Position numbers and translations under genes: made by a program. The notes under the pieces were generated by a model. That model was not told the origin of the DNA, did no database searches, and was given only the letters and a program-made list of their open reading frames with translations. DNA of 64,000 nt from Bradyrhizobium jicamae (lineage in GTDB: Bacteria; Pseudomonadota; Alphaproteobacteria; Rhizobiales; Xanthobacteraceae), in assembly GCF_018130695.1 (NCBI RefSeq), contig NZ_JAFCJX010000012.1, forward strand, positions 124,001 through 188,000, read 5' to 3'. Of the stretch, positions 51,563-60,646 are shown piece after piece (the first letter of the stretch is position 1; every line of letters begins with the position of its first letter).

Positions 51563-52492
51563 TCAGCCGGGCGAACCCTTTCGCGTGGACTTCTTGGCAG
51601 CTGCTTTCTTGCTGCCCTGCTGCTTGCAGGCGTTACACAGCCACGTGGAAAATGCGGCGACGGCCGGGTCGTCTGCCATACGCTGCTCGTATTCGAGCAC
51701 GAAGTGACGCCGCGTCGGCCGGACGAGAGGATGCGCCCTGACGAGATCGAGCTGCGCGAGATCTGTATCGAGCAGGCTCTCGATCGCAATGGCGGCGCCG
51801 AGACCGGCGGCGGCTGCCTCGATGGCAAGACCGAGGTTTTCGAAACTGCTCCCCCCGCGAACAGGCACCTTGGTGAGCTGCGCATGGTCGAGCCAGCGCC
51901 GCCAGTCATCCGGTCGCGGCCTGTTGTGCAGCAGCGGAACGGACGTGAAATCCAGCGTGCCGTTCTTCAGGAAGGCTGGCGAGCAGACCGGCACGGTGGC
52001 GATCGGGAGCAAAGGCCGGGTGACGAGACCCGCCCTCGGCTCCCCGTCCGATACCGCGATGACGGCATCGTAGCGGCTGGCAAGAAGGTCCACGGGGTTC
52101 GCGCTGGTATGCAGATCAATCTCCAGTTCGGGATGTGCCGCCTTGAGCGCCGGCCACATCGGCAGGAGAAAGCGTGACAGGAAGAACCCGTAGACGCCGA
52201 CCGATAGCCGCCTGAATTGCCGCAGGTGCAGGCCTTCGGCCGCATCCGCAATGCGGTCCAGCGCTTCGCGCGCGGAATCGGCGAAGGCTTTACCCGCCGA
52301 GGTCAAGATGAGGCCGCGCGATCCACGCAGGAACAACGCCGTGCCCATGCGCACCTCGAGCGCACGGACATGCCGGCTGACGGCACCGACCGTCACGTTC
52401 AACTCGTCCGCGGCGCGCGTGATCGACAGATGTCGGGCAGCCGCCTCGAATGCCCGCACGGCGTGAAGCGGAGGAAGTCGTCGTGAAGCCAT
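51563..52492 (-). CDS. LysR-family (GcvA-like) regulator
   Basis: The 309-residue protein has the GcvA-type opening LPPLHAVRAFEAAARHLSI and HTH VTVGAVSRHVRALEVRMG. Its basic tail (KKAAAKKSTRKGS) is typical of histone-like extensions in rhizobial proteins. The start at 52492 (MASRRLPP) is preceded by a purine-rich site. Two matching palindromes flank the gene, one before each operon, so it probably controls both the minus-strand synthetase operon and the plus-strand dehydrogenase operon. Confidence 0.85.
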   Translation of the reverse strand: MASRRLPPLHAVRAFEAAARHLSITRAADELNVTVGAVSRHVRALEVRMGTALFLRGSRGLILTSAGKAFADSAREALDRIADAAEGLHLRQFRRLSVGVYGFFLSRFLLPMWPALKAAHPELEIDLHTSANPVDLLASRYDAVIAVSDGEPRAGLVTRPLLPIATVPVCSPAFLKNGTLDFTSVPLLHNRPRPDDWRRWLDHAQLTKVPVRGGSSFENLGLAIEAAAAGLGAAIAIESLLDTDLAQLDLVRAHPLVRPTRRHFVLEYEQRMADDPAVAAFSTWLCNACKQQGSKKAAAKKSTRKGSPG

Positions 52493-52519
52493 GATCGTGC
52501 GCCCCGCAGGATGAGCGAA

Positions 52520-52538
52520 CCTTGAGTTTAGCTCAAGG
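52520..52538. promoter_or_regulatory. TTGAG-N5-CTCAA palindrome (LysR/dehydrogenase divergent promoter)
   Basis: CCTTGAGTTTAGCTCAAGG is a perfect inverted repeat with 7-base arms and a 5-base centre. It lies 28 bases upstream of the LysR start and 100 bases upstream of the dehydrogenase start. Its inner arms match the copy at 51545-51559. Confidence 0.75.
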
Positions 52539-52638
52539 CCCCCACCCAAGAAGTCGTTTGCGTGGACCGCTGTCAAGCCATACCCGAACCTTGGCGGGGT
52601 CCATCCCGCCCAAGATACGTCGTTCGGAGAGGAAACTT

Positions 52639-54390
52639 ATGACCGTTCATGCCGGTTTGGCCCGTCGCGAAGCGTCGTCCCGGCGCTCGATGGCGTTAGC
52701 GCCCACCTGCCGCGGGCTGAACTACTATACCATCGACCAAAGCGTTCGGGATCTGCTTCCTCTCTACATGGACGCGCCGTTGCTGGCGCACCTCGATCCG
52801 CATCTCACCGAGCTCGGCGCGCTCGCCGGCAGCAAGCTGCACGACCTTTCCGATCAAGCCGAGCGCCACCAGCCCGTTCTGCACTCCCGCGACGGCTATG
52901 GCCGCGACGAGGAGTGGGTCGAATATCACCCGGCCTATCGGGAGATGGAGCGGTTCGCATTCGGACAGTTCGGTATGCACGCGATGTGCAACCGCGCTGG
53001 CGTGCTGGGCTGGCCCTCGGCGATGCCGCCGATCGCGAAATACGTGTTTCACTACCTGTTTTCCCAGGCCGAGTTCGGCCTGCTGTGTCCGGTGAACCTC
53101 ACCGACAGCTCCTCGGAGCTGGTGCGACGCTTCGGCAGTGCCGAGCTGCATGAGCGCTATCTTCCGGGGATGTGGAGCCAGGATCCGGCCACGCTGCTCA
53201 AATGCGCGCAGTTCATGACCGAGAAGGCCGGCGGCTCCGATGTCGGTGCGGCCGAGCTGACCGCGGTGCGCGATGGCGAGCACTGGAAGCTCTACGGTGA
53301 AAAATGGTTCTGCTCCAATGCCGACGCGGAGCTTGCCGTGTTGTTGGCTCGGCCGGAGGGTGCAGTCGGCGGCGGGCGGGGCCTCGGCCTGTTCCTGATG
53401 CCGAAGACGCTGCCGGACGGCAGCCGCAACGCGTATCGCATCATGCGGCTCAAGGAGAAGCTCGGCAGCCGCACCATGGCGAGCGGCGAGATCGTGTTCG
53501 ATGGCGCCGTTGCCTATCAGCTCGGTGAGCTCGACCAGGGCCTGAAGCACATGCTGGTAATGGTGAATTCCAGCCGCGTCTCGCATCTGGCACGCGCCGC
53601 CGGCATGATGCGCCGCTGCCTCAACGAGGCGCTTCAGGCCTCCCGTCACCGCAACGCCTTCGGCCGCGCCGTGGTCGATCATCCCCTCATGCGCCGGCAG
53701 CTCGTCAAGCTGATGGTACCGACCGAGCAGGCATTGTCGGCGCTCCTCTATTCGGCGACTGCGCCGGAGAAGGTGCTGCGGTTGCTGACGCCGATCGTCA
53801 AGTACCGGGCCTGCCGCGACAACGTCACGGTGGCGACCGGTGCGATGGAGGCGCGCGGCGGCAACGGCTACATCGAAGACTGGCCGAATGCACGGCTGGT
53901 GCGCGACGCCCATCTCGGCCTGATCTGGGAGGGCACCAGCAATATCAACGCGCTCGACGCCGTGCAGCGCGCGGTTGGAAAGGTCGGCGCGCATGCCGCC
54001 TTGCGCGACGATCTCGCGACCCGGCTCGGCGACACGCAGGGAGTTCCCGGCCAATTCCGCACGCGGCTCGACGGTGCGATCAACGGCGCACTGCGCTTTG
54101 CCGAAGAGGTCGCCTCACGTGAGGAGAACGAGCGCTTCTGCCGGCTTGCTGCGGGCAAGCTCTATCACGCCGTCACAGCCGCGCTGTTCATCGAGGAGGG
54201 CCTGCGTCTGGGGACATCCGGCGGTGATGCCCGTCGCCTGCTGTTGGCGCGCTTTGTGCTCGAGCATCGCCTGCAGGAGCCGAACCACTTGAACCTCGAC
54301 GGTCAACGCTGGGAGGACGAGGCGATCGACCTGCTGCTGGGTGAGGCGCCGGTGCCACTGTCGCGCGCGGCTGCGCTGCTGGTGAGGTAG
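52639..54390 (+). CDS. Acyl-CoA dehydrogenase (AidB/IBD-like long form)
   Basis: The 583-residue flavoenzyme has the three ACAD domains: AQFMTEKAGGSDVGA (FAD-binding region), GSRTMASGEIVFDG, and the C-terminal WEGTSNINALDAVQRAVG, where Glu before GTSN is the usual region of the catalytic base in this branch. At 583 residues it is longer than the 380-residue standard and close to AidB-like proteins. It should oxidise the acyl-CoA made by the synthetase. GGAGAGG precedes the ATG at 52639. It is the first gene of the plus-strand operon. Confidence 0.85.
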   Translation: MTVHAGLARREASSRRSMALAPTCRGLNYYTIDQSVRDLLPLYMDAPLLAHLDPHLTELGALAGSKLHDLSDQAERHQPVLHSRDGYGRDEEWVEYHPAYREMERFAFGQFGMHAMCNRAGVLGWPSAMPPIAKYVFHYLFSQAEFGLLCPVNLTDSSSELVRRFGSAELHERYLPGMWSQDPATLLKCAQFMTEKAGGSDVGAAELTAVRDGEHWKLYGEKWFCSNADAELAVLLARPEGAVGGGRGLGLFLMPKTLPDGSRNAYRIMRLKEKLGSRTMASGEIVFDGAVAYQLGELDQGLKHMLVMVNSSRVSHLARAAGMMRRCLNEALQASRHRNAFGRAVVDHPLMRRQLVKLMVPTEQALSALLYSATAPEKVLRLLTPIVKYRACRDNVTVATGAMEARGGNGYIEDWPNARLVRDAHLGLIWEGTSNINALDAVQRAVGKVGAHAALRDDLATRLGDTQGVPGQFRTRLDGAINGALRFAEEVASREENERFCRLAAGKLYHAVTAALFIEEGLRLGTSGGDARRLLLARFVLEHRLQEPNHLNLDGQRWEDEAIDLLLGEAPVPLSRAAALLVR

Positions 54391-54395
54391 TCACG

Positions 54396-55181
54396 ATGGA
54401 TCAGTCGACCCAACGCGAACTCGCGCGCCTGCTCGCAACCCTGCGGCGCGAAGGGCGCCAGCAGAGCGGTCTCGATCAGCGTCTCGTGCCGCCCGACAAG
54501 GCGACCGCCTATCGAATCGCGCGCATGGTCGAGGAGGAGCTCGGCTGGGATGTCGCGGGCTGGAAAATTGCGGCCATGAAGGAAGGGCTGCAGCGGGACT
54601 TGCGTACGGACTCGCCGATCTATGGCCGGGTCTACGCTCCGCTGATCGAGCCATCGCCGGTTACGGTCGAGCATGCACGCCAGTGCAGCCCGATTCCTGA
54701 AGTCGAATACCAGGCAGTGCTCGGCGCTGATCTTCCGCCGCGTCAAGCGCCGTACAGCATGGCCGAAGTCGAGGAAGCCGTCGTTTCGCTCCATCCTGGC
54801 GTGGAGCTGGCCGAATGTCGCTTCGTCCACGACGCGGCCTTTCCTCCTTTGCCAGCTATCCTTGCAGACGGAGCCGGCAGCGGGACCATCGCCTACGGTC
54901 CGCCGATCGAGAATTGGCGGGAGCGCGACATTGCCGGCCAGGAGGTCGTGCTGACCTGCAACGGGACATTGAGGCGGAAAGGCAGTGCGGCGGTCGCGCT
55001 GGATCATCCGATCGTGCCGGTGACATGGCTCGCCAACGAGCTCTCGCGGACCGGCATCGGCCTGAAGGCGGGGCAGATGATCAGCACCGGCACGGTGACG
55101 GGAATGTTGAGACCGAAGGCCGGCGAGACGTTCGTCGCCGATTTCGGGCCTTTCGGCAGCGTGACGGTGACCTACGCGTGA
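54396..55181 (+). CDS. 2-keto-4-pentenoate hydratase family protein (MhpD-like)
   Basis: The 261-residue protein has the family metal-binding acids in IPEVEYQAVLGADLP and GVELAECRF, and the closing GTVTGM and FGPFGSVTV. The family hydrates dienoates or decarboxylates oxalocrotonates from meta-cleavage. It starts 5 bases after the dehydrogenase stop, so they are co-transcribed. The intact gene here contrasts with the frameshifted relative at 32.4 kb. Confidence 0.82.
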   Translation: MDQSTQRELARLLATLRREGRQQSGLDQRLVPPDKATAYRIARMVEEELGWDVAGWKIAAMKEGLQRDLRTDSPIYGRVYAPLIEPSPVTVEHARQCSPIPEVEYQAVLGADLPPRQAPYSMAEVEEAVVSLHPGVELAECRFVHDAAFPPLPAILADGAGSGTIAYGPPIENWRERDIAGQEVVLTCNGTLRRKGSAAVALDHPIVPVTWLANELSRTGIGLKAGQMISTGTVTGMLRPKAGETFVADFGPFGSVTVTYA

Positions 55182-55309
55182 TCTGATCGAACGAACAATT
55201 CCACAGAACAATAGTCGGACGTGCTGCATGACATCATCGCCGCACCGAACCGGCAGGGAGTTGGAAACGGCACGGCGTCAGCCTTGCATTGGGGGGAGGA
55301 AAGAAGCCT

Positions 55310-56287
55310 ATGGAATTCATCGGTTTTTGCCGCAAACTACTTCTCGCGACGATTACCTTGTCCATGCCCACCGTGGCGTGGGCGGAATTTCCCGAGCGGC
55401 CGATAAAGTTCATCGTGCCGTTCGCAGCCGGCGGTCCGACGGACGCATTGGCGCGGTCTCTGGCCGAGGGTGTCAGAGTCAAGCTCGGCCAGCCTGTGAT
55501 TGTCGAAAATCGGGCGGGCGCCGGCGCCAATGTCGGAGCCGACTTCGTCGCAAACGCGCCGGCCGATGGTTACACCCTCCTGTTCGGGACATCGGGCCCG
55601 CTTGCCATCAATGTGAGCCTGTACGCAAAGCTCAGCTATGATCCGATCAAAAGCTTCGATCCGATCATCATGATCGGCAAGATGCCCAACGTACTCTCGG
55701 TTCATCCCTCCGTGCCGGCGCAAAATGTGCAGGAGCTGATCGCCTATGCGAAGGCGAATCCGGGAAAATTGAGCTTCTCATCGTCCGGCAACGGTGCCTC
55801 CACTCACCTCGCCGGCGTCATGTTCAACGCCGTCACCGGCACCGACATCCTGCATGTGCCTTACCGGGGCGGCGCGCCCGCGATAAACGATCTCATCGGC
55901 GGCCAGGTTCAGATGAGCTTCGCCGACATCTTCGTCTCCGCGCCTCACATCAAGGCGGGAATCCTTCGCGCGCTCGGCGTCACGACGATCGAGCGGACGC
56001 CGGTTCTGCCCGATGTGCCGACCTTCGATGAGCAAGGTCTAAAGGGTTTCGACGTCAGCGTCTTCTTTGGCGTCGTTGCGCCGAAGGGCGTACCTGAGCC
56101 GATCATCGAGAAGCTCAATGCGGCCTTCGTGGTTGCCATGAATGACAGCTCGATCAAGCCGATTCTGGATGCACAAGGGATCATCCCGGCGCCGTCGAAT
56201 GGTCCGGCATATCTCGGGACGTTCATGGCACAGGAAATTCCCAAGTGGCGGGATGTCATCAACTCGATCGGATTGCGAATTGAATGA
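55310..56287 (+). CDS. Tripartite tricarboxylate transporter binding protein (TctC/Bug), first copy
   Basis: The protein of 325 residues has a signal peptide (LLLATITLSMPTVAWA) and the Bug-family features: FPERPIKFIVPFAAGGPTD, VENRAGAGANVGADFV and HVPYRGGAPAINDLIGGQVQ. Bug proteins bind organic acids for TctAB. GGGAGGAAAG precedes the ATG at 55310. A second binding protein follows after 129 bases. Confidence 0.87.
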   Translation: MEFIGFCRKLLLATITLSMPTVAWAEFPERPIKFIVPFAAGGPTDALARSLAEGVRVKLGQPVIVENRAGAGANVGADFVANAPADGYTLLFGTSGPLAINVSLYAKLSYDPIKSFDPIIMIGKMPNVLSVHPSVPAQNVQELIAYAKANPGKLSFSSSGNGASTHLAGVMFNAVTGTDILHVPYRGGAPAINDLIGGQVQMSFADIFVSAPHIKAGILRALGVTTIERTPVLPDVPTFDEQGLKGFDVSVFFGVVAPKGVPEPIIEKLNAAFVVAMNDSSIKPILDAQGIIPAPSNGPAYLGTFMAQEIPKWRDVINSIGLRIE

Positions 56288-56416
56288 GGCAGGCCAGCAG
56301 GTCGTCGGCGAGCCTGGGCCGCCATGAGCGGATCATGGCGCCGATTACGGTCCGCCGACGAGTTACATGACAAAGCGGACTTGGCTTCGAACGGACCTTA
56401 AGAGAAAGGGGACATT

Positions 56417-57385
56417 ATGTTTCAACGCAGCTGTTTAGCCATCGCGCTCGTGGCGCTCGCCATGCTCGTGTCGGTTCGTGCCGATGCGCAACAATACCCG
56501 ACAAAGCCGATCACCCTGATCGTGCCCTGGCCGGCGGGCGGATCGACCGACCTCACCATGCGCGCGATCGCCGAGAGCGCCTCGAAGGTGCTGGGACAAC
56601 CGATCGCGATCGACAACAAGGCCGGAGGCAGTGGCACGGTCGGCCCGGCCACAATGGCTGCAACCGCAAAACCCGACGGTTATACCATCGCGCAGCTTCC
56701 AATGGGCGTGTTCCGCCTGCCGCTAATGCAGGAGGTCCCATGGGATCCGTCGAAGGATTTCACCTACATCATCCACCTCTCGGGCTACACCTTCGGCGTC
56801 ACCACCAGTGCGGATGGGCCGTTCAAGTCATGGCAGGACGTGGTCGACTACGCCAAGGCCAATCCGGGCAAGGTCACTTATGCAACGCCTGGCGTGGGCA
56901 CTTCACCGCATGTCGGCATGGAGCAGATCGCCATGCTCGCGGGCATCAAGCTCACGGCTGTCCCGTTCAAGGGCGGTGCGGAAACCAATGCCGCGGTGCT
57001 CGGCCAGCACACCATGCTGCAGGCCGATGCCACCGGCTGGCGACCGCTTGTCGATGCCGGCAAGCTGCGCCTGCTGATGGTGTGGACCGCGAGCCGTTCG
57101 CCGAACTTTCCGGACGTGCCGACCTTGAAGGAGCTTGGCTATCCCGTCGTCTATGACTCGCCGTTCGGCATAGCCGGTCCGAAGGGCATGGATCCGAAGA
57201 TCGTCGCCAAATTGCACGACGCCTTCAAGAAGGCGCTGGATGATCCGGCAGTGATCGCGACGCTGTCCAAGTACGACATGGTGCCGAACTACAAGAACAG
57301 CGAGGACTACAAGAAGTTCGTCGTCGAGGTCACCGAATCCGAACGCAATGTGATCGATGCGCTCGGGCTCGGAAAGAAGAACTGA
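56417..57385 (+). CDS. Tripartite tricarboxylate transporter binding protein (TctC/Bug), second copy
   Basis: The 322-residue protein has a signal peptide (LAIALVALAMLVSVRADA), then YPTKPITLIVPWPAGGSTD and NKAGGSGTVGPATMA. It lacks the 'HVPYRGG' of the first copy and has AVPFKGGAETNAAVLG. The two copies are well diverged, so they probably bind different ligands and share one TctAB channel. The TctB gene starts 3 bases after its stop. Confidence 0.87.
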   Translation: MFQRSCLAIALVALAMLVSVRADAQQYPTKPITLIVPWPAGGSTDLTMRAIAESASKVLGQPIAIDNKAGGSGTVGPATMAATAKPDGYTIAQLPMGVFRLPLMQEVPWDPSKDFTYIIHLSGYTFGVTTSADGPFKSWQDVVDYAKANPGKVTYATPGVGTSPHVGMEQIAMLAGIKLTAVPFKGGAETNAAVLGQHTMLQADATGWRPLVDAGKLRLLMVWTASRSPNFPDVPTLKELGYPVVYDSPFGIAGPKGMDPKIVAKLHDAFKKALDDPAVIATLSKYDMVPNYKNSEDYKKFVVEVTESERNVIDALGLGKKN

Positions 57386-57388
57386 CCC

Positions 57389-57874
57389 ATGAGTGCCGAT
57401 AGCAACGTCAAAGTGCGCCTCAACAATTCCGAGCTATGGGGTGGGCTGATCGGGCTCGGACTCGGAATCTTCGTGGTCCAGTCCGGCCTGAAGCTGAAGC
57501 TCGGCACCATCCACGAGCCAGGCCCGGGCTTCGTACTGTTCTATGCCGGAATCCTGATATGCGCGTTTGCGGCAACGATCGTCGTTGCCGCGCTTACCGA
57601 GGGCGGGCCGACTTTCGGCTCGCGCTGGAAAGATGCGCGCTGGGCAAAGCCGGTCATCGTCATCGCATGCCTCACCGCGTTCGCCTTCGCGCTCGATCCG
57701 CTCGGCTTCCTGCTCGCCGCAATTCCGCTGACGCTGCTGCTGATGCGGCAGATCGACCCGGTGCGTTGGTCGCTGGCTGTTCCAATCTCCATCCTCGTTC
57801 CCACCGGCATTTGGTGGCTGCTCAAGCACGCGCTTGGCATCCAGCTGCCGTCCGGCTCGTTTGGTATCGGCTGA
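57389..57874 (+). CDS. tctB: TctB-type small membrane subunit
   Basis: The 161-residue protein has four hydrophobic segments (LIGLGLGIFVVQSGL, GFVLFYAGILICAFAATIVV and two more) and LGTIHEPGPGF, usual for TctB. It pairs with TctA in the membrane. It lies between the second TctC and TctA with gaps of 3 and 9 bases. Confidence 0.85.
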   Translation: MSADSNVKVRLNNSELWGGLIGLGLGIFVVQSGLKLKLGTIHEPGPGFVLFYAGILICAFAATIVVAALTEGGPTFGSRWKDARWAKPVIVIACLTAFAFALDPLGFLLAAIPLTLLLMRQIDPVRWSLAVPISILVPTGIWWLLKHALGIQLPSGSFGIG

Positions 57875-57883
57875 GCGCCCGCC

Positions 57884-59392
57884 ATGGATACACTCGTCAA
57901 TGTCGCGCACGGGTTCGGGGTCGCACTGGCGCCGATCAACCTGCTTTATTGTTTCCTCGGCGTCTTCATCGGTACGCTGGTTGGCGTGTTGCCGGGCATC
58001 GGCCCGATCTCGGCGATGTCGCTGCTCTTGCCCGTGACGCTCTCGGGCACGCCGGAATCCGGCATCATCATGATGGCCGGCATCTATTACGGCTCGATGT
58101 ATGGTGGCTCCACTACCTCGATCCTGGTCAACATTCCCGGCGAGGCGGCATCCGTCGTCACGTGCATCGACGGCCACCAGATGGCGAAGCAGGGCCGCGC
58201 GGGACCCGCGCTCGGCATCGCCGCCTTCGGCTCTTTCATTGCGGGCACCTTCGCGCTGGTCGCGCTGATGCTGGTCGCGCCGAGGCTCGCCAGCGTTGCC
58301 ATCGTTTTTGGTCCCGCCGAGTATTTCAGCCTGATGGCGCTCGGGCTCGTGGTGCTGACCTTCCTCACCCAGGGCTCGATGGTGAAGGCGCTGTTGATGG
58401 CTTGCATCGGCGTCGTGCTCGGTCTGATCGGGCTCGACAGCATTACCGCGCAGCCGCGCCTGACCTTCGGCCGCATGGAGCTGATGGACGGCATCGGACT
58501 CGTTCCGGTCGTGATGGGCCTATTCGGCGTCGCCGAGGTCCTGCTCAACACCGAACAGGTGATCCGGCGCGACATCATCAATGCCAAGATCACCCGGCTC
58601 CTCCCGAACAAGGAGGACTGGAAGGCAAGTGCCGGCCCGGTCGGCCGCGGCACTGTTCTCGGCTTCTTCCTCGGCATCCTGCCGGGCGGCGGCGCCGTCG
58701 TGGCGTCCTTTGCTTCCTACGCGCTCGAGAAGCGCCTCTCCGGGACGCCCGAACGTTTCGGCCATGGCGCCATCGAAGGCGTCGCAGGTCCGGAATCGGC
58801 CAACAACGCAGCGGCCGGTGGCGCGTTCATTCCGCTGATGACGCTCGGCATTCCGCCGAACGTGGTGATGGCGCTGCTGCTCGGCGCCTTCGTGGTTCAT
58901 GGGCTGCAACCGGGACCACTGATGATCGCGCAGAACCCCGGGTTGTTCTGGGGCATCGTCGCCAGCATGTATATCGGGAATCTGATGCTGCTGGTGCTCA
59001 ATTTGCCGATGATCGGCATGTGGGTGCAGCTTCTGAAACTGCCGTACAACATCCTTTTCCCCCTCATCATCCTCTTCACCATCATCGGCGTCTACTGCTC
59101 CGGCAACAACGTGTTCGACGTCTACGTCATGATTGCCTTCGGCGTGATCGGCTACTTCATGCGCAAGCTCGGCTATGAGCCGGCGCCGCTGGTGCTGGCC
59201 TTCGTGCTCGGACCGATGCTGGAGAACAATCTGCGCAAGTCACTGATCCTCTCGCAGGGCGACCTCGGCATCTTCGTCACGCGGCCGATCTCGGCGGTGT
59301 GCCTCGCGCTTGCCCTCGTCCTGCTGATCGGTCCGCTGTTGCCGTCACTGCGCAGAAAGCGCGAACTGGTGGCGCTCGACGAGGGAGCTTGA
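57884..59392 (+). CDS. tctA: TctA-type large membrane subunit
   Basis: The 502-residue protein has about twelve hydrophobic segments and the TctA signatures GVLPGIGPISAMSLLLPVT, YYGSMYGGSTTSILVNIPGE and FFLGILPGGGAVVASFASY. It imports an organic acid using the ion gradient. It ends the plus-strand operon, whose products (dehydrogenase, hydratase, transporter) fit uptake and oxidation of a cyclic or aromatic-derived acid. Confidence 0.9.
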   Translation: MDTLVNVAHGFGVALAPINLLYCFLGVFIGTLVGVLPGIGPISAMSLLLPVTLSGTPESGIIMMAGIYYGSMYGGSTTSILVNIPGEAASVVTCIDGHQMAKQGRAGPALGIAAFGSFIAGTFALVALMLVAPRLASVAIVFGPAEYFSLMALGLVVLTFLTQGSMVKALLMACIGVVLGLIGLDSITAQPRLTFGRMELMDGIGLVPVVMGLFGVAEVLLNTEQVIRRDIINAKITRLLPNKEDWKASAGPVGRGTVLGFFLGILPGGGAVVASFASYALEKRLSGTPERFGHGAIEGVAGPESANNAAAGGAFIPLMTLGIPPNVVMALLLGAFVVHGLQPGPLMIAQNPGLFWGIVASMYIGNLMLLVLNLPMIGMWVQLLKLPYNILFPLIILFTIIGVYCSGNNVFDVYVMIAFGVIGYFMRKLGYEPAPLVLAFVLGPMLENNLRKSLILSQGDLGIFVTRPISAVCLALALVLLIGPLLPSLRRKRELVALDEGA

Positions 59393-59423
59393 AGTTGAAG
59401 TCTGGGGTTCTCGCCTCTCGACG

Positions 59424-60038
59424 CTATCGCCCTTCGATCACGCTTTTCAGCAGGAGTTCGAGCTCGTGGCTGACCTCCTCCAGGGGCTGTGCGCTGCGTG
59501 CTGCCCTGCACATCGCGACCGTGCCTTCCACCGATGCGACGACAAGCGTAGCAAGCCGTCTTGCGCGCGATGCAGCGAGACCTTCCTGTTTCAGCGCGGC
59601 CGACAAGATCTGTTGCCAGTCCGCAAAGATGCCTTGAGCGAGATCGAGCAGATGGCGCTGAACGGCCTGTCCGCCACCGGTGTCCTTGTCGGAGGGGTCG
59701 CTCACATATTCCTCGACGGCGACTGCCAGGATCGGACATCCAGCCTGATAATTTGTCTGCTCCAGCGTCCTCTTCCAAAGGGTGATGAAGGCGCGGAGGC
59801 CGGCCATGGCCCCCCGTTCGGTGGTGAGATGCCTCAGGGGACCGCTGACCTGGGCGCCTGCAAACACGATGGCATCCTCGATGAGCTGCCGTTTGCCCCC
59901 GGGGAAATGATGGCTGATCGATCCGCGCGGGGTGCCGGTGTGACGCACGACTTCCCGCATGCTCGTCGCATTCACGCCGCGGCGGCTCATCAGGTCGGCG
60001 GCCCCGGCCACCATTTTCGCTCTCGTGTTGGACGTCAT
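59424..60038 (-). CDS. TetR-family regulator (LmrA/YxaF-like)
   Basis: The 204-residue protein has the HTH at KMVAGAADLMSRRGVNATSM, REVVRHTGTPRGSISHHFPG and the TetR_C-type domain with ALEQTNYQAGCPILAVAVEE. The GCP motif is usual in LmrA/YxaF-type proteins, known repressors of dioxygenase or efflux genes. It converges with TctA and is divergent from the tautomerase-like gene; two TATG-type dyads lie between them. Confidence 0.85.
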   Translation of the reverse strand: MTSNTRAKMVAGAADLMSRRGVNATSMREVVRHTGTPRGSISHHFPGGKRQLIEDAIVFAGAQVSGPLRHLTTERGAMAGLRAFITLWKRTLEQTNYQAGCPILAVAVEEYVSDPSDKDTGGGQAVQRHLLDLAQGIFADWQQILSAALKQEGLAASRARRLATLVVASVEGTVAMCRAARSAQPLEEVSHELELLLKSVIEGR

Positions 60039-60066
60039 CAGGCACCTCGTTCCTCGGAAACTACAA

Positions 60067-60116
60067 TATGACGGTTGACATAGCCAGCGCCTTATGAAGG
60101 TATGTCATGTGACATA
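60067..60116. promoter_or_regulatory. Two matching dyads, probable TetR operators
   Basis: TATGTCATGTGACATA (60101-60116) is a perfect dyad with 7-base arms. TATGACGGTTGACATA (60067-60082) has the same half-site TGACATA on the right and TATGAC on the left. Both lie between the divergent TetR (59424) and tautomerase-like (60143) genes. Confidence 0.7.
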
Positions 60117-60142
60117 TTCAGCGCCGCCCCAGGGAGATCGCG

Positions 60143-60631
60143 ATGACCTTTATCCATGTAATGACCCCGCAAGGACGATTGACCGGCCAGCAGCGTCGGG
60201 TGCTTGCCAAGACGTTGACCGATGCCGTGCTGGTGCCAGAGGTCGGACAGCTCGTTCCTCAGGCGCGACGCGGCTATCAGGTGCACTTCCTCGAGCGGCC
60301 GCTCGACATGATCGCCCACGGCGGAGAGTTGCTCTCGGACCAGCCGAGCGACGTCATGGTGGTGGATGTCGTCGTGATGGACTGCTGCTGGACCCGCGGC
60401 GACCGGGCCACGGTGATTCGTAACGTTCTCAGAGCCCTCGCGGATGCGTGTGAGTTGAAGGAACCTCCGCCGGGCTGGTGGGTCAATTTCCGCATCATCG
60501 AAGAGGGCAACTGGGGTTCACGCGGTGGCGTGTTGTCGTTCCTCGACATTCTCCAGGAGGGCGCAGCGGCGTTCCCGCCGGAGCGGGCCGCTGCCATTCG
60601 GACCGCACTTGCCATCAAGAACGACAGATAG
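60143..60631 (+). CDS. Tautomerase-superfamily-like protein lacking Pro1
   Basis: The 162-residue protein looks like two fused beta-alpha-beta units. The first is TFIHVMTPQGRLTGQQRR to the helix LAKTLTDAVL; the second is VVDVVVMDCCWTRGDRATV to NVLRALADACEL. The end WVNFRIIEEGNWGSRGG matches the closing strand and 'WGxGG' turn of tautomerase-superfamily proteins. The catalytic Pro1 is replaced by Thr after the initiator Met. CAGGGAGATCGCG precedes the ATG. It may be a non-Pro1 enzyme of the family, a hydratase-like activity, or an inactive relative. Confidence 0.6.
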   Translation: MTFIHVMTPQGRLTGQQRRVLAKTLTDAVLVPEVGQLVPQARRGYQVHFLERPLDMIAHGGELLSDQPSDVMVVDVVVMDCCWTRGDRATVIRNVLRALADACELKEPPPGWWVNFRIIEEGNWGSRGGVLSFLDILQEGAAAFPPERAAAIRTALAIKNDR

Positions 60632-60646
60632 ACAGGAGACGCTCGC

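Noticed and set aside
52696..54054. 452-codon minus-strand open frame
   Set aside because: It is antisense to the acyl-CoA dehydrogenase, whose motifs are unmistakable.
57436..59178. 580-codon plus-strand frame overlapping tctB and tctA
   Set aside because: It is a +1/+2 shadow with Arg-rich translation, while the Tct frames show the expected membrane signatures.
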